Source: Paractinoplanes maris (lineage in GTDB: Bacteria; Actinomycetota; Actinomycetes; Mycobacteriales; Micromonosporaceae). From it: a DNA stretch of 64,000 nucleotides. Under the pieces are notes generated by a model. It searched no databases and was not told where the DNA came from. It saw only the letters and a program-made list of their open reading frames with translations. The translations under genes and the position numbers were made by a program. Where the stretch lies: NCBI RefSeq assembly GCF_023544465.1, contig NZ_JALPVL010000006.1:496001-560000 (forward strand), given 5' to 3'. Numbering within the stretch: position 1 is the stretch's first letter; each line of letters begins with the position of its first letter. Below, piece after piece: positions 17,705 to 25,694 of the stretch.

Positions 17705-19450
17705 GTGAGTGAGGATGCGGGCAGCGTTGCACCCCAAGCAGCACCCGGGAACCATGAGCCTGTGAGTGGCGCCGACGAAGTCGATGCCTTCTCGGCTACG
17801 GGTGATAACCGATCACGCGACTCACGACGTCAGAGATTGATGGCAGGGTTCACGAGGATCTGGGCTTCCTCCTTCCTGGTATCGCGTCTAGCTTCGGAAT
17901 ACTTGCTTATATACATACAACGGAAAACGTTTAAAAAAGAACACCTAAAGATCAGCGAGAGGCGATCTCGTTGGGACGACGCGCGCCAGAATTCTTGGCG
18001 GATTCCGGACGGAGAGCGTGTCGAAATTCCGGCTATCTGGTTGGTCGAGGTATTTACACCATCCAACCAATCTCAGCTGCGGTATGCGCTGCGGCGACTC
18101 GGCTGGGATCGGCAGTCTCGGTTCGAGCAAGATACCGTCATTGAGTTTCTCGACGACATGAGAAGTAGTTCCGCGCCAAGATGGTTGAACGTCGGCGTGA
18201 TTTCGCCTCCGGGCGGATATGATGTTGCATTTGTCGATCACTATTCGCCCTTGCCGGATGGCGTTTCGTTTCTCACGGCGCGACTACACTGGATGGGACC
18301 GAGTACCACCGCAATAATGATCGGCTTTCATCTCGATCCTGAGCTTAGGTCCAGTCTGATGAACACGCTTCGACGTGATGACTACACCTCGTTCATTCGA
18401 AGTAGTCTTCGGCCGAAACTGTTTCCAGCCCTGAAACTCCTGCTGACTGCTACGGGTCGTAGTCGGCTTCGGGCCAGCAGAGATCTGACCTACACGTCCG
18501 AGGTGGGGCCAGCGCGTCAAAGGGAGAAAGAAATCAATGAGCGGCAGGAGGAAATTTTCGACCGATGCAAGTCGTGGATGAGAAAGTACTTCAAGGGTGA
18601 GTTCTCCACAGGACTCTTAGAGGGTCTCTACCCCGCAGCAAAGTTGCTGGTGACCGACATGCTTCCACCGTTCTCTGGCGACTATTCGCTTTCCCCCATG
18701 CAACACCTTAACTATGCGTCCGGATGGGGCGTTATAGAGAATGTCATTACGCCGGAGCTTAGACTCAAGGCCCCATCTAGCGAATACCAGGCAACGAAAC
18801 AGGACCAGATAACAATAACCTTCGGCTTTAGGCGGTCTGATTCAGTCAAGCTTGGCTTCGATATAGATCCGGATGCTGACTACGTTAATGAACTGATCTC
18901 AAGGCACGTTGCCGACCACCTGGCCCCAGGTGCGCTGTCTTGCACTGTCCCAAGTAATGTGTTACTCGGTTTCGAAGGGCGCTTGGCCAGATACAGGGAT
19001 GCCCTGGCTAGGTATCACGGAGCTGGCCGGGAAACCACCCGACAGCTTAGGGAATTGCGCTCCGATATATCTGCGCGACTAGGCGATATGCAAGCCGCGC
19101 TTTCTGACATGCGAATCTATGCCGATCTCCAAAAGAACTCAATCCTGAAAAAGGAAATAGCCAAATGGCGTCCAGTAAAGGACGGTGGCTCGAACTATCT
19201 TGAGGCGGTGCGCGGCTCGCTCAGTGATCGCGCCGACACTGTCGCCCGCAGTCTTAATGAATACCTCGGTCGAGTGGGAGCCGTGGCTTCGCTATCCTCG
19301 GCTACGGGGCAATTCAGGGTTGCGATCTACGCCTTGGTAGTAGCAATAATTTCGCTTTTCGCCGCCATGCTTTCCTTGCTTGTCGCCGCATTGGCTATCG
19401 ACTCGCAGAAAGCCATGGAGGCGTTCCATGATTTGTCGAGACTGCTCTAG
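17705..19450 (+). CDS. Orphan 581-residue island protein with C-terminal membrane helix
   Basis: I do not recognise a family. Residues 1-45 are acidic and Ser/Asp-rich; about 50-75 is mildly hydrophobic (FTRIWASSFLVSRLASEYLLIYIQR), then mixed alpha/beta sequence. About 430-500 is heptad-rich (ETTRQLRELRSDISARLGDMQAALSDM), suggesting a coiled coil. About 545-567 is one strong membrane helix, with a short tail ending DLSRLL. Codons and base composition are clearly more AT-rich than in flanking genes (for example around 17905-17950), which indicates transfer. GTG start; TAGCCT at 17693-17698 lies 6 bp upstream, suggesting a leaderless transcript. It is cargo of the tRNA-Gly island; defence, exclusion or surface roles are only speculation. 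Confidence 0.8.
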   Translation: MSEDAGSVAPQAAPGNHEPVSGADEVDAFSATGDNRSRDSRRQRLMAGFTRIWASSFLVSRLASEYLLIYIQRKTFKKEHLKISERRSRWDDARQNSWRIPDGERVEIPAIWLVEVFTPSNQSQLRYALRRLGWDRQSRFEQDTVIEFLDDMRSSSAPRWLNVGVISPPGGYDVAFVDHYSPLPDGVSFLTARLHWMGPSTTAIMIGFHLDPELRSSLMNTLRRDDYTSFIRSSLRPKLFPALKLLLTATGRSRLRASRDLTYTSEVGPARQREKEINERQEEIFDRCKSWMRKYFKGEFSTGLLEGLYPAAKLLVTDMLPPFSGDYSLSPMQHLNYASGWGVIENVITPELRLKAPSSEYQATKQDQITITFGFRRSDSVKLGFDIDPDADYVNELISRHVADHLAPGALSCTVPSNVLLGFEGRLARYRDALARYHGAGRETTRQLRELRSDISARLGDMQAALSDMRIYADLQKNSILKKEIAKWRPVKDGGSNYLEAVRGSLSDRADTVARSLNEYLGRVGAVASLSSATGQFRVAIYALVVAIISLFAAMLSLLVAALAIDSQKAMEAFHDLSRLL

Positions 19451-19497
19451 GGCCAGGAGCCCGAGCGTTCGCTTCGTGTCCCCACCGTTTCCGCAGC

Positions 19498-19765
19498 TCA
19501 ATCCCTGTCGGGGGACACCGGGGACACTGGAGACAGCGCCTCGGCTATCTCGCCCATCGACGTCACAACGATGTCAGCCGAATCGAACGCGTTAACCTCC
19601 CAGCGCTTGTTGGCGTAGCCGATCGCGGCGGTCCCGGCGGCACGAACGGCCTCGATGTCGGAGAGCGAGTTGCCGACCAACACGCAGGCGGCCGCCTCGG
19701 CTCCGAGGGCATGCACCGCCTTGAGCACCGGCGCAGGGTTCGGCTTCATCCGCCTCGGATCTCCG
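19498..19765 (-). pseudogene. C-terminal fragment of a HAD-superfamily hydrolase
   Basis: About 88 residues match the end of phosphoglycolate-phosphatase-like HAD proteins: DPRRMKPNPAPVLKAVHALG (motif III lysine), then ACVLVGNSLSDIEAVRAAG (motif IV; the usual GDS is GNS here) and IGYANK. The frame has no N-terminal HAD sequence. Upstream of about 19765 the same strand is only the antisense of the integrase. The fragment therefore ends at a recombination junction and lacks the nucleophile DxD motif. It cannot be an active phosphatase. It may be left from a gene carried by the element or from an earlier insertion. Confidence 0.75.
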
Positions 19766-20542
19766 TATGCCCGGCTGCTGCGGGCGGTCCTGATGACCGC
19801 TGTGAAGGAGGACGAACTGATCCGGATCAACCCGTGCCGCGTCGTGGGTGCCGACCAGGAGAAGCCCGCAGAGCGGCCGGTCCTCTCCGTCCCGCAGATC
19901 TTTGCTCTGGCCGAGCGGATGCCGGACCGCTTCCGGGCGTTGATCCTGGTCACGGCATTCGGATTCCTGCGGTGGGGTGAGGCCGTCGCGCTGCAACGGC
20001 GCGACGTCGACCTGTCGGCCGGCACGGTGCGGGTGCGACAGGCGTTCGTCGAGCATCGCGGCACCGGCCTCATCCTTGGGCCGCCGAAGTCGAAGGCGGG
20101 CGTGCGGACCGTCCCCCTGCCCAAGGTGGCCCTGCCCGTGCTGAAACAGCACATGAGCGCGCACGTTGGCGAGGCCGCCGAGGCGTTCGTCTTCACCGGC
20201 GAGAGCGGGCGCAACATCAGGCGCGGCAACTTCAACAAGCTGGTCAAGTGGCCCGACGCGGTAACGGCGATCGGCGCGGCCGGGCTGCACTTCCACGACC
20301 TGCGGCACACCGGCAACTCGCTCGCCTCACGCGCGCTGGGCGCGAGCCTGCGGGACATCATGGCGCGGATGGGCCACGACAGCCCGCGTGCCGCGTTGAT
20401 CTACCAGCACACCAACTGGGAGGCCGACCACGGGATCGCCGACGCGATCGACCAGGCGGTCAAGGCGGCCCGGCGCAAGCCGAGCAAGCGCAAGCCGAAG
20501 CGGGCCGAGAAGGGCGACGAACCGGCCGCCGAGGCGAGCTAA
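19766..20542 (+). pseudogene. int: Tyrosine recombinase (integrase), N-terminally truncated
   Basis: About 258 residues of a phage-type integrase catalytic domain, beginning near YARLLRAVLMTAVKEDELIRINPC. The catalytic set is visible: Arg in GFLRWGEAVAL, Lys in GPPKSKAG, HxxR in FHDLRHTGNS, His in RMGHDSPRAA and the Tyr nucleophile in LIYQHTN. The C-terminus is a Lys/Arg-rich tail. The usual N-terminal arm-binding and SAM-like core-binding domains are missing; upstream sequence runs antisense to the HAD fragment. An in-frame ATG at 19655 would add about 37 non-integrase residues. It ends 90 bp from the tRNA-Gly att site and reads towards it, as in actinomycete integrative elements. Confidence 0.88.
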
Positions 20543-20560
20543 TGGCCCGCTAATGGCCCA
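20540..20560. repeat. 21-bp terminal repeat of the island, right copy
   Basis: Identical to 17581-17601. It overlaps the TAA stop codon of the integrase remnant and lies 71 bp inside the att core of the intact tRNA-Gly. Confidence 0.75.
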
Positions 20561-20590
20561 TCCCTGTTTCAGCATTGCCCAGAACGACGA

Positions 20591-20625
20591 AAGCCCTGGG
20601 GGACCATTGGTCCTGACCAGGGCTT
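20591..20625 (-). terminator. Terminator of tRNA-Gly
   Basis: A 9-bp inverted repeat (AAGCCCTGG at 20591-20599, complement at 20617-20625), followed on the reverse strand by a short T-run (TTTCG). It lies just downstream of the tRNA 3' end. Because it sits inside the att-bounded segment it was probably brought by the element. Confidence 0.65.
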
Positions 20626-20632
20626 CTGTCTG

Positions 20633-20706
20633 TGGAGCGGGTGACGGGAATCGAACCCGCACTGTCAGCTTGGGAAGCTGATGTTCTGCCATTGAACTAC
20701 ACCCGC
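20633..20706 (-). tRNA. tRNA-Gly (anticodon CCC)
   Basis: A 74-nt reverse-strand cloverleaf including an encoded CCA. The 7-bp acceptor stem is GCGGGTG/CACCCGC with discriminator T. The anticodon stem TCAGC/GCTGA encloses loop TTCCCAA, giving anticodon CCC. The T-arm has the usual GGTTCGATTCC core. Its 3' half is duplicated at 17452-17496, marking the integration site. In the present gene that half was probably supplied by the element. Confidence 0.95.
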
Positions 20707-20757
20707 GGCGGCGCTCACTCTACCTGATCTGTGAGGTCTGTGGCGGGACGGGCCCGG

Positions 20758-21258
20758 TCAACTCACCGCTGCCAGGGGGCGTGGTAACTCGGCGCGCCAG
20801 GTGCGGGTCAGCGGGGCCACCATCGGGGTCATGGCCAGGGGAAGGGCGCCGGCCGGGCCGTGGGTGCGGAGGATGGCGGACTCTATCGAGAGCTCGAACA
20901 GCCGCCAGTCGACGCTGGGCGAGGCATGCAGGTCGGCGGCCAGCCGGGCGATCACGCGCGGGCTGCGGACGGGGGTGGCCCGGCCGGTGAGGATGGCCTC
21001 GTCGTCGTTCTCCTCCGGGGGATAGGAGTGCAGCGCGTAGCGGCCGTCGTGCTCCAGATCGCGGCGTTTCGGGGAGCTGACGATGAAGCAATACAGGCCC
21101 TGGTCGGTGATCACCGGGGAGACCGGATGAAGGCGGGGGGCGCCGTCGGCTCGCACGGTGGCCAGGTAGGCCAGGCCAGGACCGTACTGCTGCAGGAGCG
21201 CGCGGATGCCCGCGGCGAGCGTGGGCTCGGCGGCGGCGAAATCGGACCAGGAAGCCAT
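20758..21258 (-). CDS. Pyridoxamine 5'-phosphate oxidase-family flavin/F420-binding protein
   Basis: A 166-residue split-barrel protein. The N-terminal pattern [20 protein letters not shown] followed by [23 protein letters not shown] is the FMN/F420-binding core of the PNPOx-like superfamily. Many actinobacterial members bind F420 or heme rather than acting in vitamin B6 synthesis; cofactor and substrate cannot be read here. It is transcribed towards the tRNA-Gly gene, ending 51 bp from it. ATG start at 21258. Confidence 0.8.
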   Translation of the reverse strand: MASWSDFAAAEPTLAAGIRALLQQYGPGLAYLATVRADGAPRLHPVSPVITDQGLYCFIVSSPKRRDLEHDGRYALHSYPPEENDDEAILTGRATPVRSPRVIARLAADLHASPSVDWRLFELSIESAILRTHGPAGALPLAMTPMVAPLTRTWRAELPRPLAAVS

Positions 21259-21386
21259 GCGGTGATTCTATCGAACATACGTTCGACACGCCTACGAAAA
21301 CACGCCGATCGGGTGATCGGGAAACGGACGGTCCGGGAGGTATGTGCGGCAACGGCCGGGCGGCGGACGCTAGGTATGGTGTTGCG

Positions 21387-21965
21387 ATGCTGCTCTCCGA
21401 CCGCGACCTGGTCTCCGAGATCAAGGCGGGCGACCTCGCGCTGGCCCCCTTCGAGCCGGAGCTGCTGCAACCGTCCAGCATCGACGTGCGGCTCGACCGG
21501 TTCTTCCGGGTGTTCAACAACCACCTCTACACCCACATCGACCCGGCCGAGCAGCAGGACGACCTGACCGCGCTGGTCGAGGTGGCCGACGGCGAGCCGT
21601 TCGTCCTGCATCCGGGTGAGTTCGTGCTGGCGTCGACACTTGAGGTCATCACGCTCGGCGACCAGCTGGCCGGCCGCCTCGAGGGCAAGAGCAGCCTCGG
21701 CCGCCTGGGTCTGCTGACCCACTCCACCGCCGGCTTCATCGACCCGGGCTTCTCCGGCCACGTCACGCTCGAGCTGTCCAACGTGGCCAATCTGCCGATC
21801 AAGCTCTGGCCGGGCATGAAGATCGGGCAGCTCTGCATCTTCCGCCTGTCGAGCCCGGCCGAGCACCCTTACGGTTCGGCCGTCTACGGCTCCCGCTATC
21901 AGGGTCAGCGCGGCCCGACGCCCAGCCGCTCGGCGCAGAACTTCCGCCTCTGGCCCACAAGCTAG
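21387..21965 (+). CDS. dcd: dCTP deaminase (probably bifunctional dCTP deaminase/dUTPase)
   Basis: A 192-residue trimeric enzyme of pyrimidine deoxynucleotide synthesis. The family start [12 protein letters not shown], the substrate loop [35 protein letters not shown] and the closing [15 protein letters not shown] are all present. Actinobacterial homologues such as mycobacterial Dcd convert dCTP directly to dUMP; the [11 protein letters not shown] segment is compatible with that. ATG at 21387 chosen over an upstream in-frame GTG. TATGGT at 21375-21380 sits 6 bp before it, suggesting a leaderless mRNA. Confidence 0.95.
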   Translation: MLLSDRDLVSEIKAGDLALAPFEPELLQPSSIDVRLDRFFRVFNNHLYTHIDPAEQQDDLTALVEVADGEPFVLHPGEFVLASTLEVITLGDQLAGRLEGKSSLGRLGLLTHSTAGFIDPGFSGHVTLELSNVANLPIKLWPGMKIGQLCIFRLSSPAEHPYGSAVYGSRYQGQRGPTPSRSAQNFRLWPTS

Positions 21966-22277
21966 CCGGAAGACGAGTCGAAGATCGAAAGCTGGATGTC
22001 GTAGCGGGGTGGTGGGTGCGGATCGCTGCTCACGCCGAGGACCCGGCCGAGCCGGGCAGGGCGCTGCGCGCCCAGAACGCCCAGCGCGACCGGGCGACGT
22101 GCGTGAGTGGTCGCGCCCGAAAACCAACGACGAGCTGTGCATCGCCCAGCCGTATCTTCCTCATGCGCGAGGCGTCGATCCCCCACAATGGTGATCAAGA
22201 AGCGGTGGCCCTCAGCAGGGGTTGTACTCCGTCTTCGAGCGCATCTTCGACGAGCTCTGGGACGGTGGACAGCCTCG
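21966..22277. other. 312-bp gap without a convincing gene
   Basis: Between dcd and the inositol-phosphatase gene there is no frame with recognisable protein character. A short reverse-strand stretch near 21970-22060 (reading GRVLGVSSDPHPPPRYDI) faintly resembles part of a Nudix domain, but no Nudix box is seen, so I do not call it. No hairpin or tRNA was found. Confidence 0.5.
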
Positions 22278-23093
22278 GTGACCGAATACGCTGATTTCCT
22301 GCCTGTCGCGCACCAGGCGGTTGACCTGGCGAGCAGGATCATGCGCAGCATGCAGCCGGGCGTTTTGACCGCCAAGGGCGACCGGGACATGGCATCCGAG
22401 GCCGACTTCGCCATCGAGGAGCAGGTGCGGGCCTTCCTGGCCGAGGAGACGCCAGACATCGCTTTCTTGGGTGAGGAGAACGGTTCGAGCGGTGATACCG
22501 ACGGGTTGATGTGGGCGCTGGATCCTGTTGACGGCACGGTCAACTTCATCCATGGGTCGCCGCTGTGTGCTGTCTCTCTGGGTCTGGTCAATGAGAAGCA
22601 ATCGGTCCTGGGAGTGATCGAGCTGCCCTTTCTGGGCAGCCGATACTCCGCAGCCGAGGGCCACGGCGCAGAGTCCGACGGTCAGCGCATCAGTGTCAGC
22701 GGCGCGAGAGACGTCAGCGAGGCTGTCGTGGCGATTGGTGACTACGCCGTCGGCGCCGGTGCCGAGGAGAAGAACGAGTTCCGATTCGCGTTGACGCATC
22801 GGCTTGCCGCGCGGGTCCAGCGCATCCGGATGCATGGGTCGGCGGCCATCGATTTGGCATGGCTCGCCGCCGGAAAAGTAGACGCCGTCGTCATGTTGGC
22901 GAACAAACCGTGGGACACCTCGGCCGGAGTCGTCATCGCGCGCGAGGCCGGCGCGTTGACAGTTGACCGCGATGGAGCCCCCCACAGCTTGGACGCTCGG
23001 GCTACCGTCGCCGCCAACTCCCACATCTTGCCGTCGATCCTCGCTCTGATCGCCGGCGACAACTCATCCGAGTACAAACCGCAAACCATATGA
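22278..23093 (+). CDS. Inositol monophosphatase-family phosphatase
   Basis: A 271-residue Mg2+-dependent phosphatase. Metal-binding motifs are visible: GEE with Glu67, DPVDGT at 82-87 and the distal WD at 212-213 (NKPWDTSAG). Relatives act on inositol phosphate, fructose-1,6-bisphosphate, histidinol phosphate or PAP; the substrate is not clear from sequence. GTG at 22278 chosen because it precedes the family-like helix VTEYADFLPVAHQAVDLA. Earlier in-frame starts (from 22107) would add low-quality sequence. Confidence 0.88.
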   Translation: MTEYADFLPVAHQAVDLASRIMRSMQPGVLTAKGDRDMASEADFAIEEQVRAFLAEETPDIAFLGEENGSSGDTDGLMWALDPVDGTVNFIHGSPLCAVSLGLVNEKQSVLGVIELPFLGSRYSAAEGHGAESDGQRISVSGARDVSEAVVAIGDYAVGAGAEEKNEFRFALTHRLAARVQRIRMHGSAAIDLAWLAAGKVDAVVMLANKPWDTSAGVVIAREAGALTVDRDGAPHSLDARATVAANSHILPSILALIAGDNSSEYKPQTI

Positions 23094-23131
23094 TCCGGCC
23101 AGGGCGCGGACCTGGCGGCGTACGGGATGGC

Positions 23132-23614
23132 TCAACCGCGGTTGAGCGGGATGCCGTGGGTGGCGGCGGTGGTCAGCACCTGGTGGATCTGTTCGGCTGA
23201 GATGCCTCGGGTCGGGATCTGGACGAAACGCCCGCTGCCGATGCCGAGCACCAGCTGGCCGGGCAGGTGGTCCACGTGGGTGAAGGCGTTCCAGGCGTAC
23301 GCGTGCCGGCTCTCGACCGTCGAGCAGGCCACACCGTCGGCGCTGACTTCGATGGTTGTCGGGCCGCCGTCGCGCAGGGCTCGCCGGGCGCCGCCGTTGA
23401 GCAGGAACATCGGTACGACCACGGCCAGAGCGACGCCCGCGAGCAGCAGCGTGTAGTTCAGTCCGTCACCGTGCAGGTGGCGGAGCAGGGCCAGGCCGAG
23501 GAGAGCCCACCCGGCCAGCCGGGCCAGCAGCACCGGCCGGCGGAGTCTGTGGCGCAGGGCTTCGGCGGTCAGGTGGGGGTCCGGTCGCACGATGATCTGC
23601 AAAAACACTCCCAA
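23132..23614 (-). CDS. YcxB-like membrane protein
   Basis: A 160-residue protein. Two hydrophobic helices (about 28-45 and 53-73) are followed by a small beta-rich domain (TIEVSADGVACSTVESRHAYAWNAFTHVDHLPGQLVLGIG...FVQIPTRGISAEQI). This two-helix plus PH-like domain layout resembles the YcxB family, whose function is unknown. ATG start at 23614. It is convergent with the inositol-phosphatase gene and sits alone. Confidence 0.65.
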   Translation of the reverse strand: MGVFLQIIVRPDPHLTAEALRHRLRRPVLLARLAGWALLGLALLRHLHGDGLNYTLLLAGVALAVVVPMFLLNGGARRALRDGGPTTIEVSADGVACSTVESRHAYAWNAFTHVDHLPGQLVLGIGSGRFVQIPTRGISAEQIHQVLTTAATHGIPLNRG

Positions 23615-23726
23615 AAGGTAACTTTCGGCAAGCGTTGACAGGCATCGGCTGCTCGGCCGACCGGGTCCGGCCGGTCGGCCGCAGGTGAGTGCTTAAGCGC
23701 CGAGCTTCCATGAGAGGGTGTGCGCT

Positions 23727-23834
23727 ATGGGCGCGATCAAACCATGGCATCTGCTGATCTTGATTTGTCTGTTCGTGGCCGTGACCGCGCTCGTCACGGT
23801 GATCATGGTGACGCTGGCCAAGCGCCGGAAATAG
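23727..23834 (+). CDS. 35-residue single-helix membrane protein
   Basis: MGAIKPWHLLILICLFVAVT..., a start, one membrane helix (about residues 8-30) and a basic end KRRK. The GAIKPWH start followed by one helix resembles small conserved actinobacterial proteins I have seen annotated as hypothetical. The helix is flanked by charges as expected for a type I or tail-type protein. No strong Shine-Dalgarno: GAGAGGG lies about 9 bp upstream. Its stop is 1 bp from the stop of the convergent LLM gene. Confidence 0.65.
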   Translation: MGAIKPWHLLILICLFVAVTALVTVIMVTLAKRRK

Positions 23835-23835
23835 A

Positions 23836-24696
23836 TCAGAGCAGGGCCTGGGCGACGGCTCGCCACTCCTCCCGCGGCAGGTGCGGGCTGGGCTGGGCCG
23901 AGAGCACCTGCACGGCCACCTGATCGGCGCCGGCCTCGAGATGGGCGTCGACGCGAGCCCGGACGGCCGCCGCGTCGCCCCACGCCACCGCCCAGTCGAC
24001 CAGGCGGTCACTGCCCTCGCCGGCCAGATCATCGTCGGTGAAGCCGAAGCGGCGCCACGAACTCGTGTAGTTGGGCAGCGACAGGTACGGCTTCAGCACC
24101 CGCCGGGCCACCGAGCGCGCCACCACCGGGTCGGTGCCCAGGAAGACCTTCTGCTCCGGGATCAACAGACGGTCGGCGCCGAGGATCTGGCGCGCCTGGG
24201 CCGTGTGCTCGGGCGGCATGAGATAGGGCAGCGCCCCCGCCGTCAGTTCGCGTGCCGTTGCCAGCGCCTTGGGCCCCAGGGCGGCGATCATCAGCTCGCC
24301 CGCCGGCACCCGGCGCAAGCCGTCGGTGAGGAACGCGCGGAGCTGGGTCAGCGGCTTCGCGTAGCTCCGTCCGACTGAGGCCGCGGTGGGTGCGTGTCCC
24401 GAACCGACGCCCAGGTAGAAGCGGCCCGGGAACTGCTCGTGCAACCGCTCCTGACCGGCCGCCAGCGTCTCGGCGTGGCTGTGCCAGATGTCGACGATGC
24501 TCGTGCCCACGACCAGGCTCGTCGTGGCGGCCAGGATCGATTCCGGCAGGTCGAGGTTGTCGGGCGGGCTGCCGCCGATCCACACCGAGCCGTAGCCCAG
24601 GCTCTCGATCTCCAGCGCCGCCGTGGCGACGAGATTCGGATCCTGGGGCCAGATGTGGCGGGAGACCCAGATTCCGTACCGCCCGAGGTTGTTCAC
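23836..24696 (-). CDS. LLM-class (probably F420-dependent) oxidoreductase
   Basis: A 286-residue luciferase-like TIM-barrel protein. Typical elements are GRYGIWVSRHIW at the start, the LGYGSVWIGGSPP strand, ILAATTSLVVGTSIVDIWHSHA and GRFYLGVGSGHA. It fits the shorter actinobacterial F420-dependent LLM subfamily. The cofactor choice is inferred from family and host; the substrate is unknown. It is divergent from the small YciI-like gene that begins 53 bp away. Confidence 0.85.
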   Translation of the reverse strand: MNNLGRYGIWVSRHIWPQDPNLVATAALEIESLGYGSVWIGGSPPDNLDLPESILAATTSLVVGTSIVDIWHSHAETLAAGQERLHEQFPGRFYLGVGSGHAPTAASVGRSYAKPLTQLRAFLTDGLRRVPAGELMIAALGPKALATARELTAGALPYLMPPEHTAQARQILGADRLLIPEQKVFLGTDPVVARSVARRVLKPYLSLPNYTSSWRRFGFTDDDLAGEGSDRLVDWAVAWGDAAAVRARVDAHLEAGADQVAVQVLSAQPSPHLPREEWRAVAQALL

Positions 24697-24749
24697 GACT
24701 TCGATCGTACGATTACGGACGACCTGACACGCCGGAGAGGAACCCGCTC

Positions 24750-25034
24750 GTGTATCTGATGATCTCGAAGTATCTGGTGCCGCTCGAGCAGGTCGACGAG
24801 GTGCGGGACGCGCATCTGGCCTATCTGGAGGGTCTGGAGGCGCAGCACCTCGTGGTCACGGCCGGCCGCCAGGACCCGCCGGCCGGCGGCGTCGTGCTGC
24901 TCAACGTCGACGACGAGGCCCGTGCCCGCGAGTTGATCGCCCAGGACCCGTACGTGGTGCGGGGTGTCGCCGAATACTCGGCCACCGGCTGGCTCCCGAC
25001 CCGGGGCGCCCTCAAGGATTTCCCGAAACCCTAA
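24750..25034 (+). CDS. YciI-family small protein
   Basis: A 94-residue single-domain protein of the YciI-like (ferredoxin-fold, dimeric) family. Recognisable pieces are YLMISKYLVPLEQVDEVRDAHLAYLEGL with the conserved His, VTAGRQDPPAGGVVLLNVDD and AQDPYVVRGVAEYSATGW. Function of the family is poorly defined. GTG at 24750 chosen: GAGAGG lies 9 bp upstream and the family fold starts immediately. Its stop overlaps the convergent phosphoribosyltransferase by 4 bp. Confidence 0.85.
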   Translation: MYLMISKYLVPLEQVDEVRDAHLAYLEGLEAQHLVVTAGRQDPPAGGVVLLNVDDEARARELIAQDPYVVRGVAEYSATGWLPTRGALKDFPKP

Positions 25035-25576
25035 TCGGGCTCGATGTCGTCCCCCGTGAGCAGCCCGCGCAGGGTGAGCTCGCGGGCCACCTCGGGAGGG
25101 CACTCATCCACGATCACCGCGGTGCCGACGTAGGCGGCGCCGAACAGCGAGCGCAACGCCCGGGCCTGGGCACCGGTGGCGGCCCAGTCGTCCACCACGA
25201 GCACCCGGTCGTCCGGTCGCACCAGCTCCTGCCGGACGCCCAGGTGCTGGGTCTCACCCCGGTGATCGGCGGGGACCTCGGCCCAGATCATCGGCTCGGC
25301 GATCGGACGCCGCGCCCCGGCGCGGTAGGCCTCGACGAAGCCGGCCCCGAGGGCCCGGGCCACCAGCGGGCCGACCAGGAACCCGGTGACCTCGGGCGAG
25401 ACCACGACGGTGGGCCGCTCGGCGCGGAAGAGGCCGGCCAGCCCCTCACCCAGTCCCGCGAGGATCGCCGGATCGCGCCACCAGCCGGAGCGATCGCTCA
25501 CCAGATAGCCGCTGCCGTCGCCCGGGTCGGTCCAGCGGAACGCCGCCCGCAGATGATCACGCAGATCGGTTGTCAC
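25031..25576 (-). CDS. Type I phosphoribosyltransferase-family protein
   Basis: A 181-residue protein with the PRPP-binding loop VLVVDDWAATGAQ and the upstream strand VVVSPEVTGFLVGPLVARALGAGFVEAYRAG, as in adenine/xanthine-type phosphoribosyltransferases. The base specificity is not evident. The purine apt gene usually has VDDLLATGGT; here DDWAATGAQ differs, so I avoid calling it apt. It ends in a 4-bp convergent overlap with the YciI-like gene. Confidence 0.8.
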   Translation of the reverse strand: MTTDLRDHLRAAFRWTDPGDGSGYLVSDRSGWWRDPAILAGLGEGLAGLFRAERPTVVVSPEVTGFLVGPLVARALGAGFVEAYRAGARRPIAEPMIWAEVPADHRGETQHLGVRQELVRPDDRVLVVDDWAATGAQARALRSLFGAAYVGTAVIVDECPPEVARELTLRGLLTGDDIEPD

Positions 25577-25694
25577 GCGGACATCCTGTCACTGCCCGGT
25601 CGTCCCCTTCGGCCGCGCGGTCAGAACCCGCTCAGACTAGGGGTCAAGTTAGTGCCGTCGGTCGCCTCGATCGTGCATGCTGTGTCGCGTAGCC

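Larger units (their letters stand above)
17452..20706. mobile_element. Decayed tRNA-Gly integrative element (about 3.2 kb)
   Basis: The element is bounded by a complete tRNA-Gly(CCC) on the right (20633-20706) and a copy of only the tRNA 3' half on the left (17452-17496). This is the footprint of tyrosine-integrase insertion into a tRNA gene. Just inside both ends lies an identical 21-bp sequence (17581-17601 and 20540-20560). An integrase gene missing its N-terminus abuts the right end. Cargo: a 581-residue orphan protein on visibly AT-richer DNA and the C-terminal fragment of a HAD hydrolase. There are no replication or transfer genes and the integrase is broken, so it is probably immobile. 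Confidence 0.85.

Noticed and set aside
17705-19450. Calling the island protein a defence effector
   Set aside because: Location on a mobile element and a terminal membrane helix are suggestive, but no nuclease, NTPase, CARF, TIR or other defence domain is visible.
19498-20361. A 287-codon reverse frame read as one protein
   Set aside because: Only the last ~88 codons have HAD homology. The rest is the exact antisense of the integrase catalytic domain.
21966-22277. Nudix hydrolase remnant before the inositol-phosphatase gene
   Set aside because: A short resemblance (GRVLGVSSDPHPPPRYDI) without the Nudix box or a continuous frame is too weak to annotate.
25031-25576. Naming the phosphoribosyltransferase apt
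   Set aside because: The PRPP loop (DDWAATGAQ) departs from the usual adenine enzyme form and no other base-specific feature can be seen.
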